Positions 10,766-22,335 of a stretch of DNA of 64,000 bases are shown here, piece by piece. A program made the position numbers and the translations under genes. Under the pieces are notes generated by a model. The model had not been told where the DNA came from and ran no database searches. It saw only the letters and a list, made by a program, of their open reading frames with translations. Where the stretch lies: contig NW_026262690.1 in the NCBI RefSeq assembly GCF_021869535.1, positions 16,765,001 to 16,829,000 of the forward strand, given 5' to 3'. Numbering within the stretch: the stretch's first letter is position 1; every line of letters begins with the position of its first letter. Origin of the DNA: Mytilus californianus (lineage: Eukaryota > Mollusca > Bivalvia > Mytilida > Mytilidae).

Positions 10766-11333
10766 TCATGTTATTGTACAATTTCACCATTTGACACGAA
10801 TAAACAGATTATAATGAGTATATGCAAGTATTAAATGCTTGTGCCATTCTATTCAAAATTTTGAGTGTGTACAATATATTTCCCAATATTCATATATATT
10901 ACACAACATGTCATAAAGTAATAAAATAATTTAAGATAAGAATATTAAAGGTATACTTAAAATATTGATGACGGTCACTAATCACCATATGAAAATTAAT
11001 GTATTGATGGCATATAAGATTTACTGTTTTTCAGTATAATTTTTCGTGAAACTTAAAAATTTCTGTTGTGATTTGTTTGGATTTTTTTCTTTTTTGAACG
11101 GGGGAAATCTTTTAGAGCATCGATGAAAACTTTTATCTTCTGGTCTGTAAAAAAATGAACGATGTGTGTGTGTGTGTGTGTATTTTATAAAAATAAAAAC
11201 AATGTAATTCTCTTCTGGATATTTGTTTGATTCTTTTTTTTGTTCAACAATGAGAGAAAATTCTTAGCGAAACTTAGTGAAAAGTTGTAAAAATTGTATA
11301 AAATAACAACCCAAAATTAACCTAATGTATCAC

Positions 11334-11440
11334 CACTCAAGTCGGGTTGACAAATGCTGCAGCTACTCTTGAGTTGAGCAATTCGTATTTTTTTCATGTT
11401 CAGTTCATAGTTGTCAACTCTCTCATAGATATTTTTTAAA
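11334..11440 (-). CDS. Candidate internal exon, minus strand
   Basis: A 107-nt open segment follows a strong pyrimidine-rich acceptor (TTTATTTTCATCATAG) and ends at a weak donor (G|GTGATA). It reads LKNIYERVDNYELNMKKIRI then AQLKSSCSICQPDLS. The phase at entry is 2 and at exit 1. It may belong with the exon candidates at 10565 and 9237. The cysteine pair (CSIC) is not enough to name a domain. Confidence 0.3.
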
Positions 11441-11519
11441 CTATGATGAAAATAAAGGTAATAAAATGACAAGTCAAAATAATAAGTATATGATGAGGAT
11501 AATGATGAGGATAATGAGA

Positions 11520-11553
<34 letters not shown>

Positions 11554-12040
11554 ATCGCTCAATTCTTTTCTAAGGACACAAAAACGATTAAATTATTACT
11601 TACATTGCGACAAATTGATATCACTGGATTCAGTATGCCAATATTTATTTATGACAGCCAACCAATAAAATATAACACCAAATAGCCCACTTACAAGCTC
11701 TAAGACATTTGATACTTCAATTTTCATATTTGACAAACTACAACATGTATAGTGCAGTTTATATGACAAAATGATTTGCAGGTTAACAGTATTGGTAATA
11801 ACATGTACAGTTTTAATTGGTTATACTACAATAATATGGATATAAAAGTAATAGAATATCTTGCAGATTGTATTTTTATTTCTAATATAACGTTTGTTGT
11901 ACTACCATTCCAGTATAATTGCGCTTATCGCGGAATCCGAGATAGACGAAGAGCAGTATCTGTTAAGTCGGAATTATCTCGGAAAAATTATTATTATTAC
12001 TATTACCGGCAAAAAAGTTTTGCCTGCTATAACATAAACG
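11441..12040. other. AT-rich stretch with short microsatellites
   Basis: It contains a (AAT)n/(ATT)n near-palindrome at about 11519-11554. A short (TG)n run lies just outside at 11164-11180. Plus-strand frames here stop frequently. No gene or known repeat recognised up to the repeat that begins near 12045. Confidence 0.4.
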
Positions 12041-12044
12041 GTAC

Positions 12045-12240
12045 CAATTTTTCTGCACAAGATGCGCATTTCGACAATCAATGTCTCTTCAGTGATGCTC
12101 GCGGCCAAAATATTTTAAAATCCAAAGCTTTTTAAAAATACGAAGAGCTATAAACCAAAAAGGACCAAAAAGTATAGCCAAAGCTGTGTCCCATATGCAA
12201 GTTCTTTGAGAGGGCGATTGATGTTCAGTTAGTGGAGTTT
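12045..12240. repeat. Dispersed repeat (GATGCGCATTTCGACAA family)
   Basis: The block CACAAGATGCGCATTTCGAC ... GTCTCTTCAGTGATGCTCG is a high-copy motif in mussel DNA. A diverged relative lies at 15155-15240 (GGATTTCGACAATTATTGTC). It directly precedes the LINE fragment and may be part of its insertion. Confidence 0.55.
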
Positions 12241-13420
12241 TTTCACAACTTGTTTTAATGTCTTTCTGTCTGCTTTTAGAGCTGGGTATAGTTGTCAAGA
12301 CACACTCGTCAGAATTATAGCGGAATGGCGAAAATCATTAGATGAAAATAAATACATTGCTGCCATACTAATGGATTTGTCTAAAGCATTTGACTGTTTG
12401 CCAAATGATCTTCTTTTACTAAAACTAAAACATTGATATTTATCGACTAAAGCTCTGAAACTTATGAGAAGTTACCTTCGTAACAGAAAACAGTGTGTCA
12501 AATTTTGCCCTATTTGCAGCTCCTTTCTAAATATATATAAAGGACATTTTTTGTTTCAAAAGAAATTTTTATAATAATGCTGATGATAATACTCTTTCAT
12601 ATGGTAGCAAAAATTTAGATGATGTTGCCAATACTTTGGAGGCTGAAAGCTCAATATTAATAGAGTGTTTTACAGACAATGATATGCAAGCAAACCCTGA
12701 TAAATTTTAGGCTATATCTTTAAGTAAAAAAGCACATGACAAAAATATCATATTCAATTTAGATCATGGTAATAATATAGAATGTGCAAATGAACTAAAG
12801 CTGTTGGGTGTCACTTTTGACTTTAAATTAAATTTTAATAGTCATATATCTAATATTTGTAGAAAGGCATCCCAACAGCTAAATGTCCTGAAGACAATTG
12901 TTAAAACTTTAAATAAACTGGGCAAACGTACCATATACTATTCTTTCATTTTGTCAAATTTTAGTTATTGCCCTTTGATTTGACATTTTTTGGTGATTCT
13001 AACACCAAAAAATTAGAAAAGATACAAGAGAGAGCTTTGAAATTTATACATGAAGGTAAAAATAGCTCTATGATTAGCAAATTGAAATTTCTAAATTACC
13101 GTCTCTAAAATGAAGACGGATGAGATTTTTAGCTATTGAAGTATTTAAGAATCACAATAAGGTCTTGGATACATCTGATTATCTACATGATTCAATTGTT
13201 ATAAAACAAAATTCTTATTCTTTTAGATACAGTAATACTACTGATGTTTCTAGGGTGAATACAACTAGGTATGGCTTACATTCTGTGAGGTACGCTGCTT
13301 GTGGAATGATCTACTAAATGATAAGGGGCGCTACTACTTTAATCCAGTTTAAGGAACTTATTGATCAGTGGGAAGGGGGCACATGGATGTATTTGTTCTT
13401 TTTGTTCATAGATCAATGTC
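12241..13420 (+). pseudogene. Dead non-LTR retrotransposon reverse transcriptase (CR1/Jockey-like)
   Basis: Conceptual translation gives the family blocks in order, with breaks. FRAGYSCQDTLVRI comes first (from about 12275), then MDLSKAFDCLPNDLLLLKL (reverse transcriptase fingers), then SYLRNRKQ. After an internal deletion come ADDNTLSY (the catalytic YADD region, first Y lost), LGVTFDFKLNFNSHI (thumb entry) and SYCPL. The C-terminal block has MRFLAIEVFK, SYSFRYSNTTD and RVNTTRYGLHSVR. In-frame stops at about 12434 and 12708, plus several frameshifts, make it non-functional. The missing stretch between about 12510 and 12580 removes part of the palm domain. Confidence 0.85.
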
Positions 13421-14700
13421 CTCCAATGATCCCGGAGAGCCGTGCCTGACAAGTAAACATAATATTTTTTTTTCTAGTTGCTTACACTTGACTTGCTAAT
13501 GCAGACTAAATCTGTATTTATATTTATACTTACGGAGCCAAATCTGTTTAAATCTTAGATCTTTTTGTTTTGGGACCCCAAACAGGACTCTTACGCCTCA
13601 TTGACAAATGGACTCCTGTTCGGATCCCTTAATAGAATAGTTTAAATAGTTAAATAATTGTATTATACTTTATGCAAATTTCTTATATCATCTATTCATT
13701 TCATTGAACACGCGGCATTTGTGGATTTTCACTAATCTTTCATAGGCCCCGCCCACCCATAGCAACATGTGATAATATTAGCAACGGGTGTTAATGCCTA
13801 AAATTAACACCCGCTGAAAAAGTAAAACAACAAAAATACCGAACTCCAAGGAAAATTCAAACCGGAAAGTCCCTTAACAATTGGCAAAATCAAAAGCTCA
13901 AACACATCGAATCGAAAACAACTGTCAGCTGAGCCCGAAGTGTGCCGATCCGGAACAATTAACACCCGCTCCGGCCGAGGTTGTCCGATTCTTATTTCTA
14001 CATCAATTCCGCCATTGTGTTGTTGTTATTAGTAAACTGTCTTAATTTATGACTTTAATTTTTTACAATTGTCCTTCTAATAACATAGTGCACACTTGAA
14101 TCATAAGGCATTCAGTATAATAAACAGTCGAGGCAAATAGGAAATACCATAATATTATGAAAAAGCATAATTCTACTTACATCTTGTGGCAAATTTGAGT
14201 TATCTTTCTTAGACTCACCCTGACAATTAAGACATGGGAGATAACAACTTTTGTCTTAACGGAAGTTGTTAGGAAGATAACTTAATATTATCATAAGTAT
14301 AATTAGGATACAACATAAATTTGTAATACTTATATCCATTGCATATCTGTTTTACAATGATTTATTTTTGTACCAATTTATGAATTGATAAGACTTTATC
14401 GAATTATCATGATTTTTATAACTTAAATCTTTGCATAGGTTATAGTTTACAATGTTTAATCTCGCGTTCCAATCATATTATGTTTCCATTTTTATTCACA
14501 ATTGCATGTTTTTGTTGTGTAATTCTTTGACGCTATCGGTAAATCTTATCAGTGGTAAAACGGCAAAACCCTCGTGTTTTTATTATTATTATTATCATTA
14601 TATGCATAAACAAATTTCTGTCTGTGTTTTTCTCGTACAATAACATTTGTTGGAATTGATTGTAATTCAGAAAATATTGCATAGTGCAAGGAGATTTGGT
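13421..14700. other. Non-coding stretch with a short inverted repeat
   Basis: It contains an 11-bp inverted repeat CGGGTGTTAAT / ATTAACACCCG at 13784-13813, with a third ATTAACACCCGC at about 13959. This is probably a decayed foldback or Helitron-like end. The rest is AT-rich and no coding segment is supported. Confidence 0.35.
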
Positions 14701-14930
14701 GCCACGATATCTCAGTAGCATGAAGTTTAATCCCGACCAGGGAAGAACAAAAATTTACAGATCCAGCATTGTTGGCCTCACTATATATATATATATATAT
14801 ATATATACAAGTCTAAATTGAAAACAACGTTCAAACCTATGATTGCGTTGGATAAAAACCGCAATTTTTATACGTGTGCATGCAAAAACAAATTTCTTGT
14901 TAGAGGGGTCTAAATACAGCACAAACAACA
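14701..14930 (-). repeat. tRNA-derived repeat with (TA)n and 116-bp block, copy 1
   Basis: It has a degenerate B-box end (TTTAATCCCGACCAGGGAAG), then ACAAAAATTTACAGATCCAG, a (TA)n tract at 14781-14807, and a 116-bp block (14807-14922) repeated exactly at 15345-15460. The same order is seen in reverse at 15650-15790. Confidence 0.6.
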
Positions 14931-15154
14931 TTTTCAAAAAGACCAAAATAGTGAAAAAGTATATTTTAACAAAACGCATTTGACTAACAGGTCGAACAAC
15001 AAATGTTCTTAAACCCTGCTGACTGCCATTGGCGATTGCCAAATAAACGGATCACAACGTGTAATAAATGGCTTAATTAAAAATGTAATACCAAACAGAA
15101 AACAATAAACTTGCGGCAAAGATGGTATACCGCAAACAAAGGTGCAAAGATTTT

Positions 15155-15240
15155 TGTACACCATATCCGGATTTCGACAATTATTGTCTCTTCAGTGATG
15201 TTAGGAATCGAAACAGTATTTGGAAGGCCATGTAATTTAC
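15155..15240. repeat. Diverged copy of the GATTTCGACAA repeat
   Basis: Matches the repeat at 12045 in the TTTCGACAAT ... TGTCTCTTCAGTGATG section, then diverges. Confidence 0.45.
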
Positions 15241-15344
15241 CTCAATTTAGGATAGACTCTCGAATTTTGAGGAGTCAAATTAGGATGAACGGCTCATATA
15301 AACCCGAAGGCAAATATAATACAAGCCCAAACGAAAAAATATAA

Positions 15345-15460
15345 ACAAGTCTAAATTGAAAACAACGTTCAAACCTATGATTGCGTTGGATAAAAACCGC
15401 AATTTTTATACGTGTGCATGCAAAAACAAATTTCTTGTTAGAGGGGTCTAAATACAGCAC
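15345..15460. repeat. 116-bp block, copy 2
   Basis: Identical over 116 bases to 14807-14922 (starts ACAAGTCTAAATTGAAAACA, ends GGGGTCTAAATACAGCAC). A third, shorter and diverged copy starts at about 15729. Confidence 0.9.
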
Positions 15461-15649
15461 ATATGTATATATATATATTCATTATCATCCATGATTATTA
15501 CAAAGATGTGAAACCGGTTGGTGAAAAAATATAGAAGATTAAAGGACTTTAAGAGCATTTTGAAATTTAATTTTATTTTTTTTTCTACTAGTGTGGACGA
15601 AGAATTCAATTTTAAGTATTTATATATATATAACTCGTCTAAACATCAG

Positions 15650-15795
15650 CCCAACAATGTTAGATCTGTAAATTTGCTTTCGCAAATTTTTTGTTCTTCC
15701 CTTGCCGGGATTCGAACTCATGCTACTATACAAATCTAAATTGAAAACAACGTTCAAAATTATAATTGCGTTGGATAGATAAAGTATATATATAG
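15650..15795 (+). repeat. tRNA-derived repeat, reverse-facing copy
   Basis: It includes the complement of the B box (GGGATTCGAACTCATG at 15708-15723), the AATGTTAGATCTGTAAATTT block that mirrors 14740-14770, and the start of the 116-bp block. It ends in a (TA)n tract. Confidence 0.5.
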
Positions 15796-16194
15796 GTAAA
15801 AAAAATATAGGAAAAATAAGGATGAAAATGCACTATATATTCATATTCAATACGAATATTCCCATTTTGTCTATTCAAACATCAAATTGTTGAAAAATGT
15901 TCCAATAGAATTCTACTGGTTTCACTGCTTAACAAATACTCATGAATGAATTGAATATAAATACTTGGTGCATTTTCAGCCTTAATTTTCCCCCTTTTTT
16001 ATGCACAGCGTGGACAAAACTTAAAACTTCAATATATATATATTCAATAATGTAAGATAAAGAACATTAAGACTTAAACCAAATGTCGGAGTTGAATTTT
16101 GTAAATCAACTAACAACACAAATTATCTTTATAACCAATGTTAGTGATAATTTGATGTAAGGTCCCAAAACATAAGAAAATGAAGTTTATTAAC
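15796..16194. other. AT-rich stretch, nothing recognised
   Basis: Only short TA tracts and A-rich runs. No frame over 60 codons and no known repeat. Confidence 0.4.
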
Positions 16195-16312
16195 TATGCG
16201 GTTTGGGTTCATTGTTGAAGGCCGTACGGTGTCACCTTTAGCAGTTATTTTTTGTGTTATTTTGTCTCTTGTGGAGAGTTGTCTCTTTTGAAATCATACC
16301 ACATCTTCTTTT
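16195..16312 (-). repeat. M1-family partial copy
   Basis: It has GTTGAAGGCCGTACGGTG and the terminal GAGAGTTGTCTCTTTTGAAATCATACCACATC, with a small lesion in the end motif. Confidence 0.7.
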
Positions 16313-18821
16313 TTATATTGTATAGTGTATTACGAACTAAAAAAATGAGTAAGAGATATTAACAAGAAATAATATGTAGGCCTAAGTTTAAATAGATACC
16401 TAGAATTAAATATACTTTTCTCTGTATGTGTGATATGTAGTTTTATGTAAAAAAATTGGAAAATGTAGAAACCGTACGTGTTCAACAGACGGAATTGTGT
16501 TAAAAACTTTATGATGAAATGACTATTAAGTTAAGTGCAGTTTTGTTACACTCTGGATTCTTTAAAGTTTTGACACAACATAATGCAGCTCCAATTCTTC
16601 CTTATCATAATCAAACATCCTGTTTTTTAAAAGCGGAACCACAAATAATTACAGTCTTTCGCAACAGTCTACCTTTATCAAGGTTGCGGTTTTATCTTGA
16701 AGGTCAATATCAAGTAATATTTTTTGTAAACTCATTCAAACATTGGAAACCGATGCATAGAATAGCATGCGTAATTACATGGTTGAAAACGCCACAAAGA
16801 TAATACCACAGTATTAGCTATTGATAAAGCACACACAATTATATATATGTTACTTAAATGCGTTTAAAAAGGAGGATCTGAAGATCTCGGGGCCACTTAC
16901 TATGTAATGAATGGTAGTGATGAGCTAAAATAGGTCACTATTTCATGAAAAGGGTGAGAAAATCAGATTGAATACATCGCGATCGATAGGTTGATATAAT
17001 CACTTGCTTGATTATATTATAAGTATCTGATACTAATTATATGTCCGTATTTATTTTTGATGCGGCTGCCGTAAATACATCAGCTATTTGTCAAACCAAT
17101 TAAACTCTATTTACTGAAATCTGGTATTTCCACTGATGCTATTTATAGATGCAATAAATCCGATAATTTTGATATGTGCACCTAATTCACATTAAAGGTT
17201 TGTTTACATGAAATATGATAACAATTATTTAAAGAAATTCCTTTGTGACAGCTAGCGTCCTATAGGTTACAATAAACCATTAGATTTTAAATTATTGACT
17301 GGGGTCACCTCTGATAAAAAATTGAGAAAATTCAGAGAGAAATGCCAGAACGTTTTGAAGATGATTTTTGTGTGGCATATATATTTGTGCATCTAACGAA
17401 CTATGAATTGCATGATTCTAGAAAGTATTAAATACCGTATAGTTTACAATAAACCATTAGATTTTAGGGGCGCAGCCATTTTATGAGCATAACATGGTAT
17501 TCAGAATTAAGAGTATAGCTAATCCTGATTGGTTGATATGTGCGCCCGTTATTTTTTGTTATTAGAGACTTCGTGCATTCTGCATTATACCAAAGGCCAA
17601 ATAAATTATTTTCCTTAGCCCTAACGGAACTGAGATGTCTTTTAAACGCTAGGATGAGACACGTATTTTTAAGTGCAAAATTGATAGGCATGGGAGATAT
17701 GTACACATTACGCTAAGAAAAGCAACGCGAACCTATATTTTTTGGACCAAAAAAATACTGTCCTAATAACTTTTCTTTAATTCTAGCAAGGTTTCGTTAA
17801 AAAATCAACTTTCTAAAGCCTGTATCTCGAAAAAGGCTATCATTGTCGCCTATGGGGAAATTAATTGTTTATTTTAATCTTTAAGAGGGAACGGCAAAGT
17901 AACTTTTCATCTGTTTTTCATTAATATTAAACTCAATGAAAGCGTTATATAGCTACTGTCAGGGCTGTTAATTCATTTATCTGATCAAACATCTTTAATT
18001 GTCTTTTGAAATTAAAATTTCTTCATAATAAAAGATATAAAAGGGGTAATAGAGAAAAGTGTTAAAGAAATGACGAATTTATTTGAAAAGTAAGGTGTTA
18101 TATTTGGAATAAATACTCAATAGTAATTATTTCGTGAAGAATATAATTATAATCTACAACATAATTATTCTTCCTATTTTGTATTTTGGGACACTGACAG
18201 GAGGAGAGGGTATTGCAGAAAGGATTTAAAATTCGAGAAAAAAGGAGTATTAATGGATGGGAGAAAAAAAATCCTCGCTAATCCATAAAAAATAAAGCAA
18301 CTTGCTATTTCTTTTTTTTTCGAACTCAATAGTGACGAACATTTCATTAAAGGTGTGTTTACCCGTGTTCAGAACTTTTGGACGGGTTGTACTGAATGCA
18401 AAACTGACTGATACAATATTACGAAATTTAGCTGGCGGGCGGGCTGACATGCAGTCGAGCAGGAGAAGAGGGAACCCGTTTTGAGCAATAAACTCCTAAT
18501 CTCTAGTGCCTCATTAGCCCTTATTGGACATTGGAAATGATTTTATATATACTAATCTGTTAATACCTACACAGGAATTATTTTCCTTTATCTTATATTC
18601 ATGTAAAATGTGACTGGTTCGATCCGTTGTGGACACTAGAAATCATATCATGTTCACACGGTCGGAGTAGTTTCTTATATCAACAGGATGATTTTCAACA
18701 GTTTAATATACTGCCTTTTATTTGCCACGTATGAAATAAGATTTCCCTGGAATTTAGTCATATTAGGTTAAATAGAAATACCGCATGTCGTTCTCCGTTC
18801 GTTATCCTCTATTGGCGCCAT
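16313..18821. other. Long non-coding stretch with a small direct repeat
   Basis: It holds a 94-codon plus-strand frame at 16519-16803 that resembles nothing known and has no splice or promoter context. A repeated TACAATAAACCATTAGATTT occurs at about 17267 and 17446, about 180 bases apart, suggesting a decayed tandem or foldback insert. A GC-rich block (GGCGGGCGGGCTGACATGCA) sits near 18433. No gene is supported. Confidence 0.35.
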
Positions 18822-18877
18822 CAACTTAGAGCTACGTGTAGAACAAGAGCAACTTAGAGCTACGTGTAGAACAAGAG
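18822..18877. repeat. 28-bp perfect tandem duplication
   Basis: CAACTTAGAGCTACGTGTAG plus AACAAGAG occurs twice back to back with no mismatch. Confidence 0.95.
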
Positions 18878-18962
18878 AAGAAAAAATATAATGTAAAAAA
18901 TAAACTTGCAATTATCGTTCGGGTGTAAGGTATACTTGAAACACGCTATTAGACGCTGAAAA

Positions 18963-19240
18963 ATTCAGTGGAAGCCTATGAAGAAATCTGCAAAAAAATC
19001 AACTAGACTGTATAATTTTGTACAGGTTTTGCAGAGATGGATTGAAAGTTGTTTGTTTTTTTCGTCCAGTGACAAATATTTCATGCTTTTTCAACTTCCA
19101 AAATCGGTGGAAGCCTATGGAGACATCCGAAAACAATTCAATCAGACTGTAGAGCTTTATGCGGGTTTTGCCTAGATTTATTATATTATATTGAATGTTG
19201 TTTGGATGTTTTGGTCCAGTTACAAATATTTCATGCTTTT
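18963..19240. repeat. ~140-150-bp tandem repeat, two units
   Basis: Both units share GGTGGAAGCCTATG-like starts (18971 and 19110), an ATCARACTG ... GGTTTTGC middle, and the end GTCCAG.TACAAATATTTCATGC. The second unit has about 11 extra AT bases. They look like decayed satellite units. Confidence 0.7.
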
Positions 19241-19672
19241 CGGAACGAGGTACAGTAGTGGAGTGACAGATTGATATCGTAATGAATAAAGTAACCCCCC
19301 CCCTTCCCCCCGCCCACACACACAAATACTCACACCTTGCCCATCCTATGATCTATCCAAAGCAATGATATCAGAAACTGATTATACTCAATTTGTATAA
19401 CTTTTAATGAATCAAGACTTGTGTGTAGGATACCCGTTTAACATAACTCGAATTGAATTTTACCTGTTTTAATCGATAATCAATGTTTTGACACAGTCTC
19501 CTCATTTTAAGTCTTATTTGCCAACCTCAGCGTCGAGTATATACCTTTTCGTAACACTCTAGTATTACGACTGCGTTGCTTCTAAACAAGAAACTGACGA
19601 TGAGCGGAACCCCAAAAAATCTACATAGTTATGTACCAGAAGATGAAATATATCCAAATATATCTATAGATA
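19241..19672. other. Low-complexity and unrecognised sequence
   Basis: It starts with a C-rich/CA-rich tract at about 19292-19325 followed by unrecognised AT-rich sequence. Confidence 0.4.
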
Positions 19673-20030
19673 TAAGAAGATGTGGTATGAGTGCCAATGA
19701 GACAACTCTCCATCTAAGTCACAATTTGTAAAAGTAAACAAACCATTATAGGCCAAAAAATAGACTTGCTACAATTCCCTTTCTTTTATTTCTTTCTTAC
19801 TAATCTATATATTTACTGAAAACTGTCAGTATACTGATTGTCCTTAGAAACAGACCTTTCTCTGCAAATGTCAGTATGATGGTAATCTCTTAGTTGTAGT
19901 AGTAAAATTGTTAAAGGAGAAAATTGAAAATAAAAATAATAAGGAAGGGACATGTAGCAAGTCTAGTCAACGTACGGTTTTTAACACGGTGCCTTGGCTC
20001 ACACCAAACAGTAAGCTGTATAGGTCTGTT
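19673..20030 (+). repeat. M1-family copy, interrupted
   Basis: It begins AGAAGATGTGGTATGAGTGC and AATGAGACAACTCTCCATC, then resumes at about 19965 with GTACGGTTTTTAACACGGTG and CTTGGCTCACACC. The ~200 bases between (19755-19965) are not M1 and represent an insertion or rearrangement. Confidence 0.65.
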
Positions 20031-20828
20031 TTTTTTTTGTTAATTGTGTATGATAAGGTATATATTTTTTTAAACAAAATATATGAAAAGGGTTGGGTAC
20101 TTGGCGTCTCAGCTGCTCATTCCTACAAACAAAAAGTTTGAAATTTCTAACAAATATTTCAAACACTGACTTATTATTATTTACTATTTACATACATAGT
20201 TTTAATGAGTTTTTGATTGAAGTTTTGGTATAATGATCTAACTCATGAAAAACCATTAGATTTTTTTTCATTCAATTAGACATGGACCATTTGACTTTCT
20301 TTCTTATATCAAGCCAGATTTTTTTATCATGCAAACCGAGCAAGAATATTTTTTTCAGTCAATCCAAAGCAAGAATATTTTTTTTCAACATTTGAATGAA
20401 CCAATCCTATATATACTAATACACACTCTTAGCATTTGATTTTTAAATTCTTTTTCTATTTTGTCCTTTCGATATTTTATCATAAATGTCTTCTATGTAA
20501 ATATTTGTTTAAGTGTTCGGTTAAGGTTTAACAAGTGTGTCCTGTCCTGTATGTCGGTTTGTCCATAGATCTTGAAAGTGAGGTACTAGTACACTACAAT
20601 CTGACAATGTGTGGATAATCTTTTTAGCGAGCGAAGAAAAAATAACATCATACATGTCATACTTGCTGTAGATGAAGTCATAATATTTTTTAGCAACTGA
20701 ATAGGCCAGATTATTTTTGTTTCATAAAAAAGAACAGCATATATGTGCTTCTTTTAATGAATTTGTAGGTAATCATATCGTGTTTACGTTCTTTATTACC
20801 CATGGGTCGGCATCGCTTGACATTATAT
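20031..20828. other. AT-rich stretch, nothing recognised
   Basis: T-rich runs and short repeated GCAAGAATATTTTTTTCA blocks near 20340-20390. No supported coding frame. Confidence 0.35.
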
Positions 20829-21260
20829 AAATAACACATAGCTGAGAGGGTGATAGAGCAGATTGTTACCCCGAGAAAACATTGTCAACTGAGGCGAAGC
20901 CAAGGTTGACAATGTCTTTTCGAGGGGTAACAATCTGCTCTATCACCCTCTCAGATATGTGTTATTTAATTTATTATACTGAATGTTCTGTTATTACTGT
21001 CGATTAAATTTCAAATTCAAAGTAATAAACTATGGCGTCTTGTACATAACAACCATCCGTATTTAATAAAGCGCACACTTGATCAAGCGTCTCTGTGAAG
21101 GGTAATAGAGTATTTGCCATAGGATAGAGTCGTATTTAATAAAGCGCACAGTTGATCAAGCGTCTCCGTGAAGGTAATAGAGTATTTGCCTTAGGATAGA
21201 GTCGTATTTAATGAAGCGCACACTTGATCAAGCGTCTCCATGAAGGGTCGCTTTCTCGTC
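20829..21260 (+). mobile_element. Foldback element with iterons, copy 1
   Basis: A 141-bp hairpin occupies 20829-20969. Its arms begin AAATAACACATAGCTGAGAG, and its loop-proximal arm sequence reads CAACTGAGGCGAAGCCAAGG. A spacer with TCGATTAAATTTCAAATTCA follows, then three tandem units starting at 21059, 21132 and 21204. Each unit carries GTATTTAATAAAGCGCAC and TTGATCAAGCGTCT. Two further copies lie, inverted, in the tandem-duplicated region. It is a non-coding foldback (MITE-like) transposon. Confidence 0.85.
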
Positions 21261-21559
21261 AGTGATTGTTATATAAGTTATTTAATGCATTATATTTGTA
21301 GGTGTAAATCCAATCCGTAAAATGAGGCAATTTTTTTAAGACAAGGTTGAAATTTCCCAATCATGAGACAATTTGTAAACACTCTAAAACGGAACTCTTC
21401 AATTGTAAGAACATTTTCCCGCTATAACAGAGTAGTTCATTAAAAAAATATGGACACAAATAAATCGATTGGAAGACAGTAAACATTACATGTGTAACAC
21501 GTTACTCTGACTCCGATCCGACTAGTGTTTGCTCCTACTCCTAAAGGACACGTACTCAA

Positions 21560-21806
21560 TTAAGACGCATCAAATAGCAATGTTCAAATCTTTGGTTGGA
21601 CTCGGCTGTACTGTCAATTTGAGATTGTGAGTTCAAACCCCCATGAAACATTTGCGTTTGACTCTCATATTAATTGAATAGAATTGCATGCCAGTTTTCT
21701 TGCCGAAGGTCGGTTGTTCTCTCCTGGAACGCCGGCTCCTTCGTCAATATAAAGAGCCAATAGTGATGAATGTGGCGTTAATTACCAACAATCTATCAAT
21801 CAATCA
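21560..21806 (+). repeat. tRNA-derived SINE with RTE-like tail
   Basis: It has a B-box-like GAGTTCAAACCCC at 21629-21641 and a central block with CTCCTGGAACGCCGGCTCC. The 3' end is GTGGCGTTAATTACCAACAA followed by short ATCA repeats. That order is typical of bivalve tRNA-SINEs mobilised by RTE LINEs (from memory of the family). Confidence 0.7.
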
Positions 21807-21982
21807 TAGAGTTGCAAAAGTGCTCTTTGGTGTCTAAAATCTGTAGATTTCAGAGTATGACTTAAATAAGATTTGAGGAAGATGAATTATATGTAATAAG
21901 AAAACAATATAATACCCAAAAGGCAAAAAATACAACAACTAACAAGCCAAAAACTATCTATAGCAAATGGTTTTCAATACAT

Positions 21983-22335
21983 AGATATAAGAAGATGTGG
22001 TATGAGTGCCAATGAGACAACTCTCCATCCAAGTCAACATTTATAAAAGTAAACCATTTGGGGTCAAAGTACGGTCTTCAAAACGGAGCCTTGGCTCACA
22101 CCGAACAAGTAAGCTATAAAGGGTCCCAAAAATTACTAGTGTAAAATCATTCAAACGGGAAAACCAACGGTCTAATCTATATAAAAAACGAGAAACGAGA
22201 AACACTTATGAACCACATTAACAAACGACAACTACTGAACATCAGATTCCTGACTTAGGACAGGTACAAACAAATGCAGCGGGTTTAAACGTTTTAATGG
22301 TACCAATCCTTCACCCTTTTTCTGAAACAATAGTG
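21983..22335 (+). repeat. M1-family near full-length copy
   Basis: It starts AAGAAGATGTGGTATGAGTG, passes CTTGGCTCACACCGAACAAG and CCTGACTTAGGACAGGTACA, and ends near ACCAATCCTTCACCC. Confidence 0.8.

Noticed and set aside
16519..16803. 94-codon plus-strand frame
   Set aside because: No similarity, no splice signals, no second copy to test conservation.
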